64,000 nucleotides of DNA from the NCBI RefSeq assembly GCF_027571405.1, contig NZ_CP092968.1, forward strand, positions 806,001-870,000, given 5' to 3'. Source of the stretch: Methylocystis parvus OBBP (GTDB lineage: Bacteria; Pseudomonadota; Alphaproteobacteria; Rhizobiales; Beijerinckiaceae). Below are positions 35,028-43,901 of this stretch, one piece after another; within the stretch, counting starts at the first letter, position 1; each line of letters begins with the position of its first letter. The position numbers were made by a program, and so were the translations under genes. The notes beneath the pieces were generated by a model, which worked only from the letters and a program-made list of their open reading frames with translations, made no database searches and was not told the DNA's origin.

Positions 35028-36452
35028 TCAGCCCCTGTAAAGCACGGCCTTCGCCGCCGCGACCACTTCCGCCACGCTCGGCAAAGCGAGCTTCTCCAAA
35101 TTCGCCGCGTAAGGCATCGGCACGTCCTTGCCGGTCACGCGCGCGACCGGCGCGTCGAGATAATCGAAGGCCTCCTGCTGGAGCCGCGCCGCGATTTCGG
35201 CGCCGATCCCGCATTGCGACCAGCCCTCCTCTATCGCCACGCAGCGGCCGGTCTTCTTCACGGATTCGACGATCGTTTCGATATCCATCGGCCGCAACGT
35301 GCGCAGATCGATCACCTCGGCCTCGATCCCCTCCTTCGCCAGTTCATCAGCCGCGCCGAGGGCGTAAGTCATGCCGATGGAGAAGGAGACGAGCGTCACG
35401 TCCGCGCCCGGCCGGGCGATGCGCGCCTTGCCGATCGGCAGGACGAAGTCCTCGAGCGCGGGAACGTCCGAGGTCTTGCCGTAGAGAATTTCGTTCTCGA
35501 GGAAGATCACCGGATTGTCATTGCGGATCGCCGCCTTCAGCAGCCCCTTCGCGTCGCTGGCGTTGGAGGGCGAAATGACGATCAGCCCCGGCACATGCGC
35601 ATACCAGGCGGAATAATCCTGGCTGTGCTGCGCCGCGACGCGCGCGGCTGCGCCGTTGGGTCCGCGGAAGACGATCGGGCTGTGGATCTGGCCGCCGGAC
35701 ATATAGAGCGTCTTGGCCGCCGAATTCACGATGTGGTCGATGGCCTGCATCGAGAAATTGAAAGTCATGAATTCGACGATCGGCCGCAGGCCCGCGAAAG
35801 CCGCGCCGACGCCGACGCCGGCGAAGCCATATTCGGTGATCGGCGTGTCGCGCACGCGCATGGGGCCGAATTCCTGCAGCAGGCCCTGCGTAACCTTGTA
35901 GGCGCCCTGATATTCGCCGACCTCCTCGCCGATGATGAAGACGTTCGGATCGCGCCGCATCTCTTCCGCCATGGCGTCGCGCAGGGCTTCGCGCATGGTC
36001 ATCGGAATCATGACCGTGCCGGCGGGGACTTCCGGCGCGGCGCTTACGGCGGGCGGCGCCGCGACGCTCACGGGCTTCGGCGCGGGGGCCGCCGCCTCGG
36101 CGGCGGCGTCGGTGCGCGCTTTATTGGCTTCGCCCGGCTCGTCCTGCGGCGCCGTCGGCGGCGCGGGGGGCTTCGCGACGGGCGGCGCCTCGATGGCGGA
36201 GGCGTCCTCGCCCTCGCCCGCGATCACGGCGATAGGCGTATTGACCGCGACATTCTCCGTGCCGCCGGGGACCAGAATGCGCGCCAGCACGCCTTCGTCC
36301 ACGGCCTCCACCTCCATCGTCGCCTTGTCGGTCTCGATCTCGGCGATGACGTCGCCGGCCTTGATTTCGTCGCCTTCGCTCTTGAGCCATTTGGCGAGCT
36401 TGCCCTGCTCCATGGTGGGCGAGAGCGCGGGCATGAGGACGTTGATGGTCAT
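35028..36452 (-). CDS. pdhB: Pyruvate dehydrogenase E1 beta subunit with N-terminal lipoyl domain
   Basis: The 474-residue protein opens with a lipoyl domain (residues about 2-80; the lipoylated lysine is K43 in [11 protein letters not shown]) and an Ala/Pro linker. The transketolase-like pyrimidine domain starts near 140 ([41 protein letters not shown]), and a C-terminal transketolase domain follows. It is the beta half of the thiamine-diphosphate E1 that decarboxylates pyruvate. It lies 14 bases after pdhA. Confidence 0.97.
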   Translation of the reverse strand: MTINVLMPALSPTMEQGKLAKWLKSEGDEIKAGDVIAEIETDKATMEVEAVDEGVLARILVPGGTENVAVNTPIAVIAGEGEDASAIEAPPVAKPPAPPTAPQDEPGEANKARTDAAAEAAAPAPKPVSVAAPPAVSAAPEVPAGTVMIPMTMREALRDAMAEEMRRDPNVFIIGEEVGEYQGAYKVTQGLLQEFGPMRVRDTPITEYGFAGVGVGAAFAGLRPIVEFMTFNFSMQAIDHIVNSAAKTLYMSGGQIHSPIVFRGPNGAAARVAAQHSQDYSAWYAHVPGLIVISPSNASDAKGLLKAAIRNDNPVIFLENEILYGKTSDVPALEDFVLPIGKARIARPGADVTLVSFSIGMTYALGAADELAKEGIEAEVIDLRTLRPMDIETIVESVKKTGRCVAIEEGWSQCGIGAEIAARLQQEAFDYLDAPVARVTGKDVPMPYAANLEKLALPSVAEVVAAAKAVLYRG

Positions 36453-36466
36453 TTAATTTCCGCCCT

Positions 36467-37468
36467 TCACGCCAGCACGTCGGTATAAAGCTCCGACGAA
36501 TCCGGCTCCTTGTCCATCATCGCAAAATCGGCGGCCTCCGCGACAATCTTGCGAACGCCCGCGTCGATCTTCTTCAGCTCGTCCTCGGCCACGCCCGCCG
36601 CGAGCAGGCGCAGGCGCACCTGTTCGATCGGATCGTGCTCCTCGCGCATCTTCTGCACTTCTTCCTTGGAGCGATATTTCGCCGGGTCCGACATTGAGTG
36701 CCCGCGATAGCGGTAAGTCTGGATTTCGAGGAGGTAAGGCCCCTTCCCCGAGCGGCACCATTCCAGCGCCTCCGCCGCCGACGCGCGCACCGCGCGCACG
36801 TCCATGCCGTCGACCTGATGGCCGGGAATGCCGAAGGCCGCGCCGCGCATCGCGAAGTCCATCTGCGCGGCGGCGCGGGTCACAGAGGTGCCCATGGCGT
36901 AGCGGTTGTTCTCGACGATGAAGAGCGCCGGCAGCTTCCACAGCGCCGCCATGTTGAAGGCCTCGTAGACCTGCCCCTGATTGGCCGCGCCTTCGCCGAA
37001 GAAGGTGATGGAGACCTTGCCGTCGCCGCGATAGGCGTTGGCGAAGGCGATGCCGGCTCCGATCGGGACGGGCGCGCCGACGATGCCGTGCCCGCCGTAA
37101 AAGGCTTTCTCATGCGAGAACATGTGCATGGAGCCGCCCTTGCCCTTGGAGTAGCCCCCACGCTTGCCGGCGAGCTCGGCCATGACGCCCTTGGCGTCCA
37201 TGCCGCTGGCCAGCATGTGGCCATGGTCCCGATAGCTCGTCGTGAACTGATCGCCTTCCCGCGCCGCCATTTTGACGCCGACGACCACGGCCTCCTGACC
37301 GATATAGAGGTGGCAGAAACCGGCGATCACGCCCATGCCGTAAAGCTGGCCCGCCTTCTCCTCGAAACGGCGGATCAGCAGCATCTCGCGCAGCGCGTGA
37401 AGCTCTTCCTCGCGGGTGAAATCTGGAACGGCATGAGCCGTGTTCGCGCCGTCGCCTGCGTTCGCCAT
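36467..37468 (-). CDS. pdhA: Pyruvate dehydrogenase E1 alpha subunit
   Basis: A 333-residue thiamine-diphosphate-binding subunit. RRFEEKAGQLYGMGVIAGFCH is the usual start, SMHMFS and HGIVGAPVPIGAGIAFA lie at the active site, and GEGAANQGQVYEAFNMA, the GDG-type motif, binds the cofactor magnesium. YRYRGHSMSDPAKYR is the phosphorylation-loop equivalent. First gene of pdhA-pdhB-pdhC-zinc ribbon. The E3 gene is not in the window. Confidence 0.97.
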   Translation of the reverse strand: MANAGDGANTAHAVPDFTREEELHALREMLLIRRFEEKAGQLYGMGVIAGFCHLYIGQEAVVVGVKMAAREGDQFTTSYRDHGHMLASGMDAKGVMAELAGKRGGYSKGKGGSMHMFSHEKAFYGGHGIVGAPVPIGAGIAFANAYRGDGKVSITFFGEGAANQGQVYEAFNMAALWKLPALFIVENNRYAMGTSVTRAAAQMDFAMRGAAFGIPGHQVDGMDVRAVRASAAEALEWCRSGKGPYLLEIQTYRYRGHSMSDPAKYRSKEEVQKMREEHDPIEQVRLRLLAAGVAEDELKKIDAGVRKIVAEAADFAMMDKEPDSSELYTDVLA

Positions 37469-37556
37469 CGGCTGTTCCCGGCCTCCTGCCCGTTATCTGG
37501 AGAACGAGCGGGACGATACCAGAGTCGGGGGTTAAAGACGAGTGACCGCCTGTTTG

Positions 37557-38333
37557 TCACCGCGCGTCGAGCTGCGTCTGCAGTTCTTCCGCGAAAGCCA
37601 TGATCCGCTTGGCGTTCGCGCCGAAATCGTGCCGGCCGTAACGCGAGGCGGAGCGCAGATCGATGCGCGTCTGTCCCGGCAAAGGCTTGAGTCGCACCGT
37701 CACATCCTCGTCGAAGCCCATAATCAGAGTCTTGTCGAGAAAATCGGCGTGCCCCTCTCCCGTGCGGCCGCCTGGCGGACGCTTGTCCACCACCCGCCAT
37801 CCGACCGCCTTCGCCGTCTTCAGCACCAGGGCGAAAGCTTCGTCCGCATCGAGATCGACGACGATCGGCTCCACGTCCGGATAGGCCGGGCGCTGCGCCT
37901 CGCGCGATTTTAGCGGCAGGCCTCTCGGCTGAAAGCCTTTGCGGGCCTCATAGGCCGCGCTGGAAAGCGAGAAATATGGCGGGTTGGAGATATCCGTCGA
38001 GATGTCCGACAACACCGGAAGCCGTACGGATTCGAAAGCGAGATAAGTCGGATAAGCGAGCGTCAGAAGCGCGATGACGCCCGCGGCGACCGTCGCGCCC
38101 ACGCCGCGCCGCCCGGACCGCCAGATGGCGACGCTCGCCGCGCCGACGAGAAGCAGCGCGACCAATGCGAGCGCGACCGCCGCGCCGAGGCAGGCGAGCG
38201 CCGAAACCGGCGCGATCACATTGAGCCGCACGAAGAGAACGGTAAGGATCGCGACGGTCGCTCCAAAGAGCGCGACGTTGCGGCTCCAGAGAGCGGCCTG
38301 AGACCAGGGCTCCGGCGGCAAGGTGCGGCGCAT
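37557..38333 (-). CDS. Membrane protein with C-terminal DUF1499 domain
   Basis: From ATG 38333 the protein has 258 residues. Three hydrophobic helices lie in the first 110 residues (VALFGATVAILTVLFVRL, VALALVALLLVGAASVAIW, VGATVAAGVIALLTLAYP), then a periplasmic or cytoplasmic DUF1499 domain (PDVEPIVVDLDADEAFAL, VGWRVVDKRPP, GFDEDVTVRLKPL, IDLRSASRYGRHDFG). DUF1499 is uncharacterised. Two earlier in-frame ATGs (38420, 38369) would give longer N-termini. Confidence 0.8.
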   Translation of the reverse strand: MRRTLPPEPWSQAALWSRNVALFGATVAILTVLFVRLNVIAPVSALACLGAAVALALVALLLVGAASVAIWRSGRRGVGATVAAGVIALLTLAYPTYLAFESVRLPVLSDISTDISNPPYFSLSSAAYEARKGFQPRGLPLKSREAQRPAYPDVEPIVVDLDADEAFALVLKTAKAVGWRVVDKRPPGGRTGEGHADFLDKTLIMGFDEDVTVRLKPLPGQTRIDLRSASRYGRHDFGANAKRIMAFAEELQTQLDAR

Positions 38334-38540
38334 AAAGCTCGACAGTCCCCGTTCCTGCGCCGCCAACATGGCGGCGGGGAGCATTCTTCGCCAAAGCGCG
38401 CCCGGAATGCAACGGCGCAAAGAATTCGCAAAAATGCCGCGAAGGCCGCGCCTGTTAGCTGGACGTTAAGCGAATGCGGCGAAGTTCGAGCATCGGGTTC
38501 ACCCAGCGTTATCCAAGCGTAAACAGCGTAGAGGCCGGCC

Positions 38541-38738
38541 ATGTCGGACAAATATTCGATCGAGTTCCCCGTGTCCCAGTTCGGCGGTCACCCGCACGAT
38601 CTCCTCGCGCGCCTTTATCGCGAAATCGGCATCTCCGCCGTCGCCGCCGCGCTGGAAGTCTCCCGTTTGCCCGAGAGCGAAGAGAAGGAAGCCTTCCAGC
38701 CTTCATGGCTGCCGCTGGGCGAGGACCTCGCGGCCTGA
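38541..38738 (+). CDS. Small protein of unknown function
   Basis: A 65-residue protein starting MSDKYSIEFPVSQFGGHPHD, then LLARLYREIGISAVAAALEVS and an acidic-to-hydrophobic tail. AGAGG precedes the ATG. It is soluble and mostly helical. The reading frame and ribosome site look genuine. It may be cotranscribed with the phosphoesterase 52 bases downstream. Confidence 0.65.
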   Translation: MSDKYSIEFPVSQFGGHPHDLLARLYREIGISAVAAALEVSRLPESEEKEAFQPSWLPLGEDLAA

Positions 38739-38790
38739 TACAAGACGTCCCGCCGGGCGACCCCGGACAGTCGCCGCCAGAGATGTCTGA

Positions 38791-39729
38791 ATGATCAGCC
38801 GCCGCGCGCTGTTGCGCATGCCGGGCGGGCTCGCGCTCGCGGGGCTCGGCCTTGCGTCCTACTCCGTCGTCGTCGAACCCAATTTCCTTCTCGACGTCAC
38901 GCGCTATCGCGTGACGCCGCAGGACTGGCCGGGCGGCTTGCGCCTGAAGATCGCGATCATCACCGACCTTCACGCCTGCGAACCGTGGATGCCGGTTTCG
39001 CGCATCCGAAAAATCGCGCGACTGACGAACGCCCTTCAGCCCGATCTTGTCGCGCTGCTGGGCGATTTCGCCGCCGGGACGCATCTCGTCTCCGGCGCCG
39101 TTCCGCCCGAGCAGTGGGCGGAAGCGCTCTCCGAACTCCGCGCGCCGCTCGGCGTCCACGCGGTGCTCGGCAATCATGACTGGTGGCACGGCCCGCTCGT
39201 CAGCGACCCGGGCGATCACGCCGAAGCGGCGCGGCGCGCGTTGAAGCAGATGGGCGCGCGCGTCTATGAAAACGACGCGCTGCGTCTGACCAAGGACGGC
39301 CAGCCTTTCTGGATCCTCGGTCTCGGCGACCAGATGGCGACATATGAGGGCGAGGCCGTCGGCTGGCGCGGCCATGACGACCTCCCCGGAACGGTTAAGC
39401 GCGTCTCGGACGACGCGCCCGCCATTCTGCTCGCCCATGAGCCGCAGGTGTTCCATCGCGCGCCAAAGCGGATCGCGCTTACGCTGTGCGGACATACGCA
39501 TGGCGGGCAAGTCAATCTGCCCCTGCTCGGCCCCGTGGTCGCCGAACTGCGCTACGGGGCCTCCCATGTCTACGGCCATCATGTCGACGACGGCCGACAC
39601 CTCGTCATTTCCGGCGGTCTCGGCGAGTCGATCGCGCCCGTGCGCTTCATGCGCCCGCCGGAGATTGTGGAAGTGACGGTCGAAGCTGGTGAGACGATCT
39701 CACCAGCTGACCGAAATGCGCCTATATGA
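38791..39729 (+). CDS. Exported metallophosphoesterase (YkuE/calcineurin-like)
   Basis: The 312-residue protein has a short twin-arginine-like N-terminus (ISRRALLRMPGGLALAGLG) that could be a membrane anchor or signal. The metallophosphoesterase motifs occur in order: ITDLHACEP (DxH), LLGDFAAG (GD), LGNHDWW (GNHD), LLAHEPQVF and CGHTHGGQV (GHxH). Members of the YkuE branch act on lipid or UDP-diacylglucosamine-type phosphates at the membrane. The specific substrate is not shown. Confidence 0.9.
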   Translation: MISRRALLRMPGGLALAGLGLASYSVVVEPNFLLDVTRYRVTPQDWPGGLRLKIAIITDLHACEPWMPVSRIRKIARLTNALQPDLVALLGDFAAGTHLVSGAVPPEQWAEALSELRAPLGVHAVLGNHDWWHGPLVSDPGDHAEAARRALKQMGARVYENDALRLTKDGQPFWILGLGDQMATYEGEAVGWRGHDDLPGTVKRVSDDAPAILLAHEPQVFHRAPKRIALTLCGHTHGGQVNLPLLGPVVAELRYGASHVYGHHVDDGRHLVISGGLGESIAPVRFMRPPEIVEVTVEAGETISPADRNAPI

Positions 39730-39754
39730 GTGTTTGCAACAGGGAGGCCCGCAA

Positions 39755-40042
39755 ATGAGACGGTTCCTGACGGTTCTGACGACGACCCTGGCTCTCGCGC
39801 TGCTTTCCCCCGCCTTCGCTAAGGGCAAAGGGGGCCATGTTCCCGCTCCCGCAAGCGCCGAGGCGGGCGATGACGGGTATTTTGATGGATTTGTCACCGG
39901 CCTCAGCGGACAAAAAGTCCCGGTCATGCAATATCCCGGCTCCACAACCGTCATCACCCGCAAGATGATGGACGACTTCCAGACGAGAAGCGTTTGCGAC
40001 GCCCTTCTTATGGCGCCGGGGGTCACGGCCTCCTGCCGATAG
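39755..40042 (+). CDS. Short secreted protein ending as a TonB-receptor plug-like segment
   Basis: A 95-residue precursor with signal peptide (MRRFLTVLTTTLALALLSPA) and strong AGGGAGG ribosome site. The mature part, KVPVMQYPGSTTVITRKMMD followed by SVCDALLMAPGVTA, resembles the start of the plug domain of TonB-dependent receptors, where a similar sentence ends in an ALR..PGV motif. Here the protein stops 3 residues after PGVTA, so no barrel follows. Two cysteines remain. It is either a genuine small periplasmic protein or a stable remnant of a receptor. The downstream Nudix gene is convergent and leaves only 3 bases between them. Confidence 0.7.
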   Translation: MRRFLTVLTTTLALALLSPAFAKGKGGHVPAPASAEAGDDGYFDGFVTGLSGQKVPVMQYPGSTTVITRKMMDDFQTRSVCDALLMAPGVTASCR

Positions 40043-40045
40043 GGC

Positions 40046-40615
40046 TCAGGCGTAAATTTCGGGATGCCGCAATTGCAGCGCCTGCGCAAGGGCGAGCGTC
40101 TTCATGTCGACGAGATCGCCGGCCGCCATCAGCGCCGCGAAATCGGCGGCGCTCATCTCGACGACGCGGATATTCTCGTCCTCCGCATCGAGCCCGCCGC
40201 CCGCCGCGACGCGGTCGGTTGCGGCGTAAGGCGCGAGATATAGAGTAAGCTTCTCCGTCGAAATGCCGGGCATGGTCCATGTCGTGGCGACATATTCCAG
40301 CTTGCCGAGTTGCAGCCCCGCTTCCTCCATCGCCTCGCGCCGCGCCGCGGCGGCGCAGTCGGCCTCGTCGAGAATGCCGGCGACGGCTTCGAGCGTCTTC
40401 TCCTGCCCGTCCGAAATGAACGGAGCCGGCCGGAACTGTTCGACCAGAACGACGGTCTTGCGCTGCGCGTCATAAGGCAGCACCGCGACGGCGGAGCCGT
40501 GGTCCTCGATCTCGCGATAGATGAGCTTGCCGTCCGGCAGACGCAGACAGGCGACCGAGAGACTCGCCCAGCCCTGGTGTTTGTAATCGAGATTGACGAG
40601 CGCGTGCTTTTTCAT
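40046..40615 (-). CDS. Nudix hydrolase, ADP-ribose pyrophosphatase-like
   Basis: The 189-residue protein shows VVLVEQFRPAPF, the ADP-ribose pyrophosphatase-type substrate loop, and a Nudix-box ending ARREAMEEAGL after GILDEAD. The spacing and first acidic residue of the Nudix box differ slightly from the consensus. TWTMPGISTEKLTLYLA follows, as in NudF-like enzymes. It should hydrolyse nucleoside diphosphate sugars. Start ATG 40615 with GGGAACCG upstream; an ATG at 40642 is less likely. Confidence 0.88.
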   Translation of the reverse strand: MKKHALVNLDYKHQGWASLSVACLRLPDGKLIYREIEDHGSAVAVLPYDAQRKTVVLVEQFRPAPFISDGQEKTLEAVAGILDEADCAAAARREAMEEAGLQLGKLEYVATTWTMPGISTEKLTLYLAPYAATDRVAAGGGLDAEDENIRVVEMSAADFAALMAAGDLVDMKTLALAQALQLRHPEIYA

Positions 40616-40680
40616 CGGTTCCCGATTCTGGACGAATCTCACAAAAACATCGAAACGCGCCGCCGGGATGGCGCGCCGAC

Positions 40681-40707
40681 AAAAAAAGCGCGGACGAGCC
40701 GCGCTTT
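40681..40707 (-). terminator. Rho-independent terminator of tuf
   Basis: On the minus strand a 9-bp stem (AAAGCGCGG / CCGCGCTTT) is followed by a run of T residues. It lies beyond the repeat pair that follows tuf and before the Nudix start, so it should end tuf transcripts. Confidence 0.85.
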
Positions 40708-40732
40708 AGCTTGCTGACAAAGTTGCGGTGAC

Positions 40733-40793
40733 GCCCCTCTCGCTTCGAGACGCCTGCTGCGCAGGCTCCTCAGCATGAGGGGCTTCTTCTTTA
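40733..40793 (-). repeat. Palindromic dispersed repeat, family A, copy 3
   Basis: Read on the minus strand it gives GCCCCTCATGCTGAGGAGC, then the conserved GGCGTCTCGAAG, ending in complementary GAGGGGC arms. Same family as the pair next to the Uma2 fragment. Located in the 3' region of tuf. Confidence 0.75.
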
Positions 40794-40807
40794 GCCCCAA
40801 ACAGTTA

Positions 40808-40856
40808 GGCCTCATCCTGAGGAGCGCGCGCAGCGCGCGTCTCGAAGGACGAGGCC
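40808..40856 (+). repeat. Palindromic dispersed repeat, family A, copy 4
   Basis: GGCCTCATCCTGAGGAGC, a GCGCGC-rich core, and GCGTCTCGAAGGACGAGGCC, flanked by matching GGCCTC/GAGGCC arms. It ends 10 bases after the tuf stop. It is inverted relative to copy 3, so tuf transcripts would carry both hairpins ahead of the terminator. Confidence 0.8.
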
Positions 40857-40866
40857 GCCTCGCCAA

Positions 40867-42057
<1,191 letters not shown>

Positions 42058-42388
42058 GGTCCCCGTTCCGTCTGAGCGGGTCCTCCGCCCGCGCGCGGCG
42101 GGCTTTTACGGGGTAACAGGGACAAGAGCAAGGGGGCGGCGCAACGTCGCCGTAACAGACAGCGTTCGAATTGTCCGTCCGCGCGACTCTGACCAGTTTC
42201 GCCTTGTGGTTGGCCGGCGTCGTCGTCTTCGCCCCTCTCAGCGTCTTGCCGATCGACGCGCTACGGGCGCGGCTTCGCGCAACCGGGCTTCTCGCCCCCG
42301 CGTAAACGCCCCGGACGCCATAACGCAGGGACGGCGGAAGGCGCATGCGTTATATTGCGGCGCAACACCCCGCCCATGGAGCCGTCCA
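42058..42388. other. Divergent intergenic region between tuf and a membrane-protein gene
   Basis: 331 bases hold the tuf promoter and leader on the minus strand and the promoter for the DUF3611-like gene on the plus strand. A TTCGAAT motif (about 42166) looks like a tRNA T-loop, but its stems do not pair. No gene was supported. Confidence 0.4.
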
Positions 42389-43546
42389 ATGACGTCCGAT
42401 CCCAGGCGAAGCCTTTTGCCTGTCGCTATTTTCTGGGTTTTCATCGTTCTGAGCGCCGCCTCTCTGGCGACCGGCGCGGCGCGGGAGCATGCAGCTCTCG
42501 ACGCCGCGACCCGGGCATATCTCTCCGAACTGCATGTCTCGCTCGGCCTGACCGCCGCCATCTTCCTCGCGGCGCACATATTGGTCGCGGGGTTGCTCTG
42601 GCTGACCGTCGAAAGCGGCGGACCGCTCGGCGGCCGGGCCCGCGCCGCTTTTTGGCTGCGGCAGGGGATCTGCGTTCTCTTCCTCGTCACGGCGGCGGCG
42701 GGAACGCTCGCCTCGGCCTTCCGGGGCGAGCAGCTCTTCTTTTGGGAATATCCCCTTCCCTTCTGGGACGCGGGCGATCCGGCCCTTGCCGACAAGCTGC
42801 AGTCCGCACACGGATTTGCGGCTTACGCTCTCGCCGCCGCCATCGTCCTCTACGCAGGGCTCGTCTTGTTCGATCGCCTTTTTCCGGCCGGCGAAGCGCC
42901 CGCCAAGGCGCTCGAATTATCAGCGCCGCCGGACATCGCGGCCTTGATCGCGGATGGTTTGGCGCAGAGTTTCCGTTTCTTTGGCGCCGCAGCTTTCTGG
43001 CTGCAGCTTTTACTCGCGATCGTTTCGGCGGTGTTGCTGGCTTTTGGCTATGTCGGCCATTCCGTGAGCCCCGACGGCTCGGGCTTTGGCGACGCGATCT
43101 ATTGGGCCTCGGCGGGGCTCGCTTTGCTGATCGTCTCCATCCTGTTCGGCTTCCGCTATATGAGCGCCGCCATTCGAATCCGCATGCATCCGGAAGGTTA
43201 TCTCGCTCATCAGCGACGCATGGCCTTCTGGTTCGTCGGCGCGGGCGGGCTGGTCGATCTTCTCGGAGCGCTTGTGTCCTTCGTCGGCGTCGGCCTGAGC
43301 GTGGCGCTGCTTGTCGGCAAGACCGTCTCACAACCGCCGGGCATCGCCATCACCGACCCCAACAAGATCATCCGCGCGCTCGACGTCTTCGTATTGCTCG
43401 TGAACTTCAACCTGCTTTTCGCACATTGCGTGGGCGTCGGCGTCGCGGCATGGCTGAGCATCAGCAGCCTGAAGGCGCGTCATCAATATGTGGTGGCGAA
43501 GGAGGTGACGCGCGCCGCCGAGGCGGTTGTCGATCAGGCGCAATAG
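42389..43546 (+). CDS. Eight-or-so-helix membrane protein: b561-like half plus DUF3611-like half
   Basis: A 385-residue inner-membrane protein. The first half has four helices with paired histidines in helix positions (SELHVSLGLTAAIFLAAHI, SAHGFAAYALAAAIVLYAG), like haem-binding cytochrome b561-type bundles. The second half (about 185-370) is a separate four-helix block with FRFFGAAAFWLQLLLAIVSA, AIRIRMHPE and FVLLVNFNLLFAHCVGVGVA, which resembles DUF3611 proteins known from cyanobacteria and plastids. The fusion is unusual to me. GGAG precedes ATG 42389. Function unknown, possibly redox-linked. Confidence 0.7.
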   Translation: MTSDPRRSLLPVAIFWVFIVLSAASLATGAAREHAALDAATRAYLSELHVSLGLTAAIFLAAHILVAGLLWLTVESGGPLGGRARAAFWLRQGICVLFLVTAAAGTLASAFRGEQLFFWEYPLPFWDAGDPALADKLQSAHGFAAYALAAAIVLYAGLVLFDRLFPAGEAPAKALELSAPPDIAALIADGLAQSFRFFGAAAFWLQLLLAIVSAVLLAFGYVGHSVSPDGSGFGDAIYWASAGLALLIVSILFGFRYMSAAIRIRMHPEGYLAHQRRMAFWFVGAGGLVDLLGALVSFVGVGLSVALLVGKTVSQPPGIAITDPNKIIRALDVFVLLVNFNLLFAHCVGVGVAAWLSISSLKARHQYVVAKEVTRAAEAVVDQAQ

Positions 43547-43596
43547 CCGGCCGAGAGTTGCGGCGACAGCGTCAGCAGGCGCGGGGCGCGCGCTCG

Positions 43597-43761
43597 TTAC
43601 GCGGCTCCAGACAGATTGCTTGAAATCTTTGGAAAGATGCCCGAAAGCGTCGTGCCGACAGCTCTCGCTCCGGCGATGACCGCGAGGCCGAGGAAGACCG
43701 CCAGCAGCGAATATTCAATCGCGGTCGCGCCGGATTCGTCGGCCCAGAATTTCTGCATCAT
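43597..43761 (-). CDS. Flp/Fap-type pilin
   Basis: The 54-residue prepilin (MMQKFWADESGATAIEYSLL and onward) has a short basic leader, the prepilin-peptidase site G-ATAIEYSLL with glutamate at +5, and a long hydrophobic helix. This is the major pilin type of Tad (tight adherence) pili. No tad assembly genes lie in the window. GAGGGCGGGGC precedes the chosen start. Confidence 0.9.
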   Translation of the reverse strand: MMQKFWADESGATAIEYSLLAVFLGLAVIAGARAVGTTLSGIFPKISSNLSGAA

Positions 43762-43901
43762 GCCCCGCCCTCGCAACGATTCCCACATTCCCGCAAAGGT
43801 CGCCCCGAGAGGTGAGGAAGACGTTAATGGCTCGCGCTACCGTTGCGCAGGGCTACCTTGCCATTATTGTCTTAACCGCACGGAAGACGGAGCCGGAGCG
43901 C

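Noticed and set aside
42158..42182. TTCGAAT resembling a tRNA T-loop upstream of tuf
   Set aside because: Flanking bases do not form a 5-bp T stem and no acceptor or anticodon arm can be folded on either strand.
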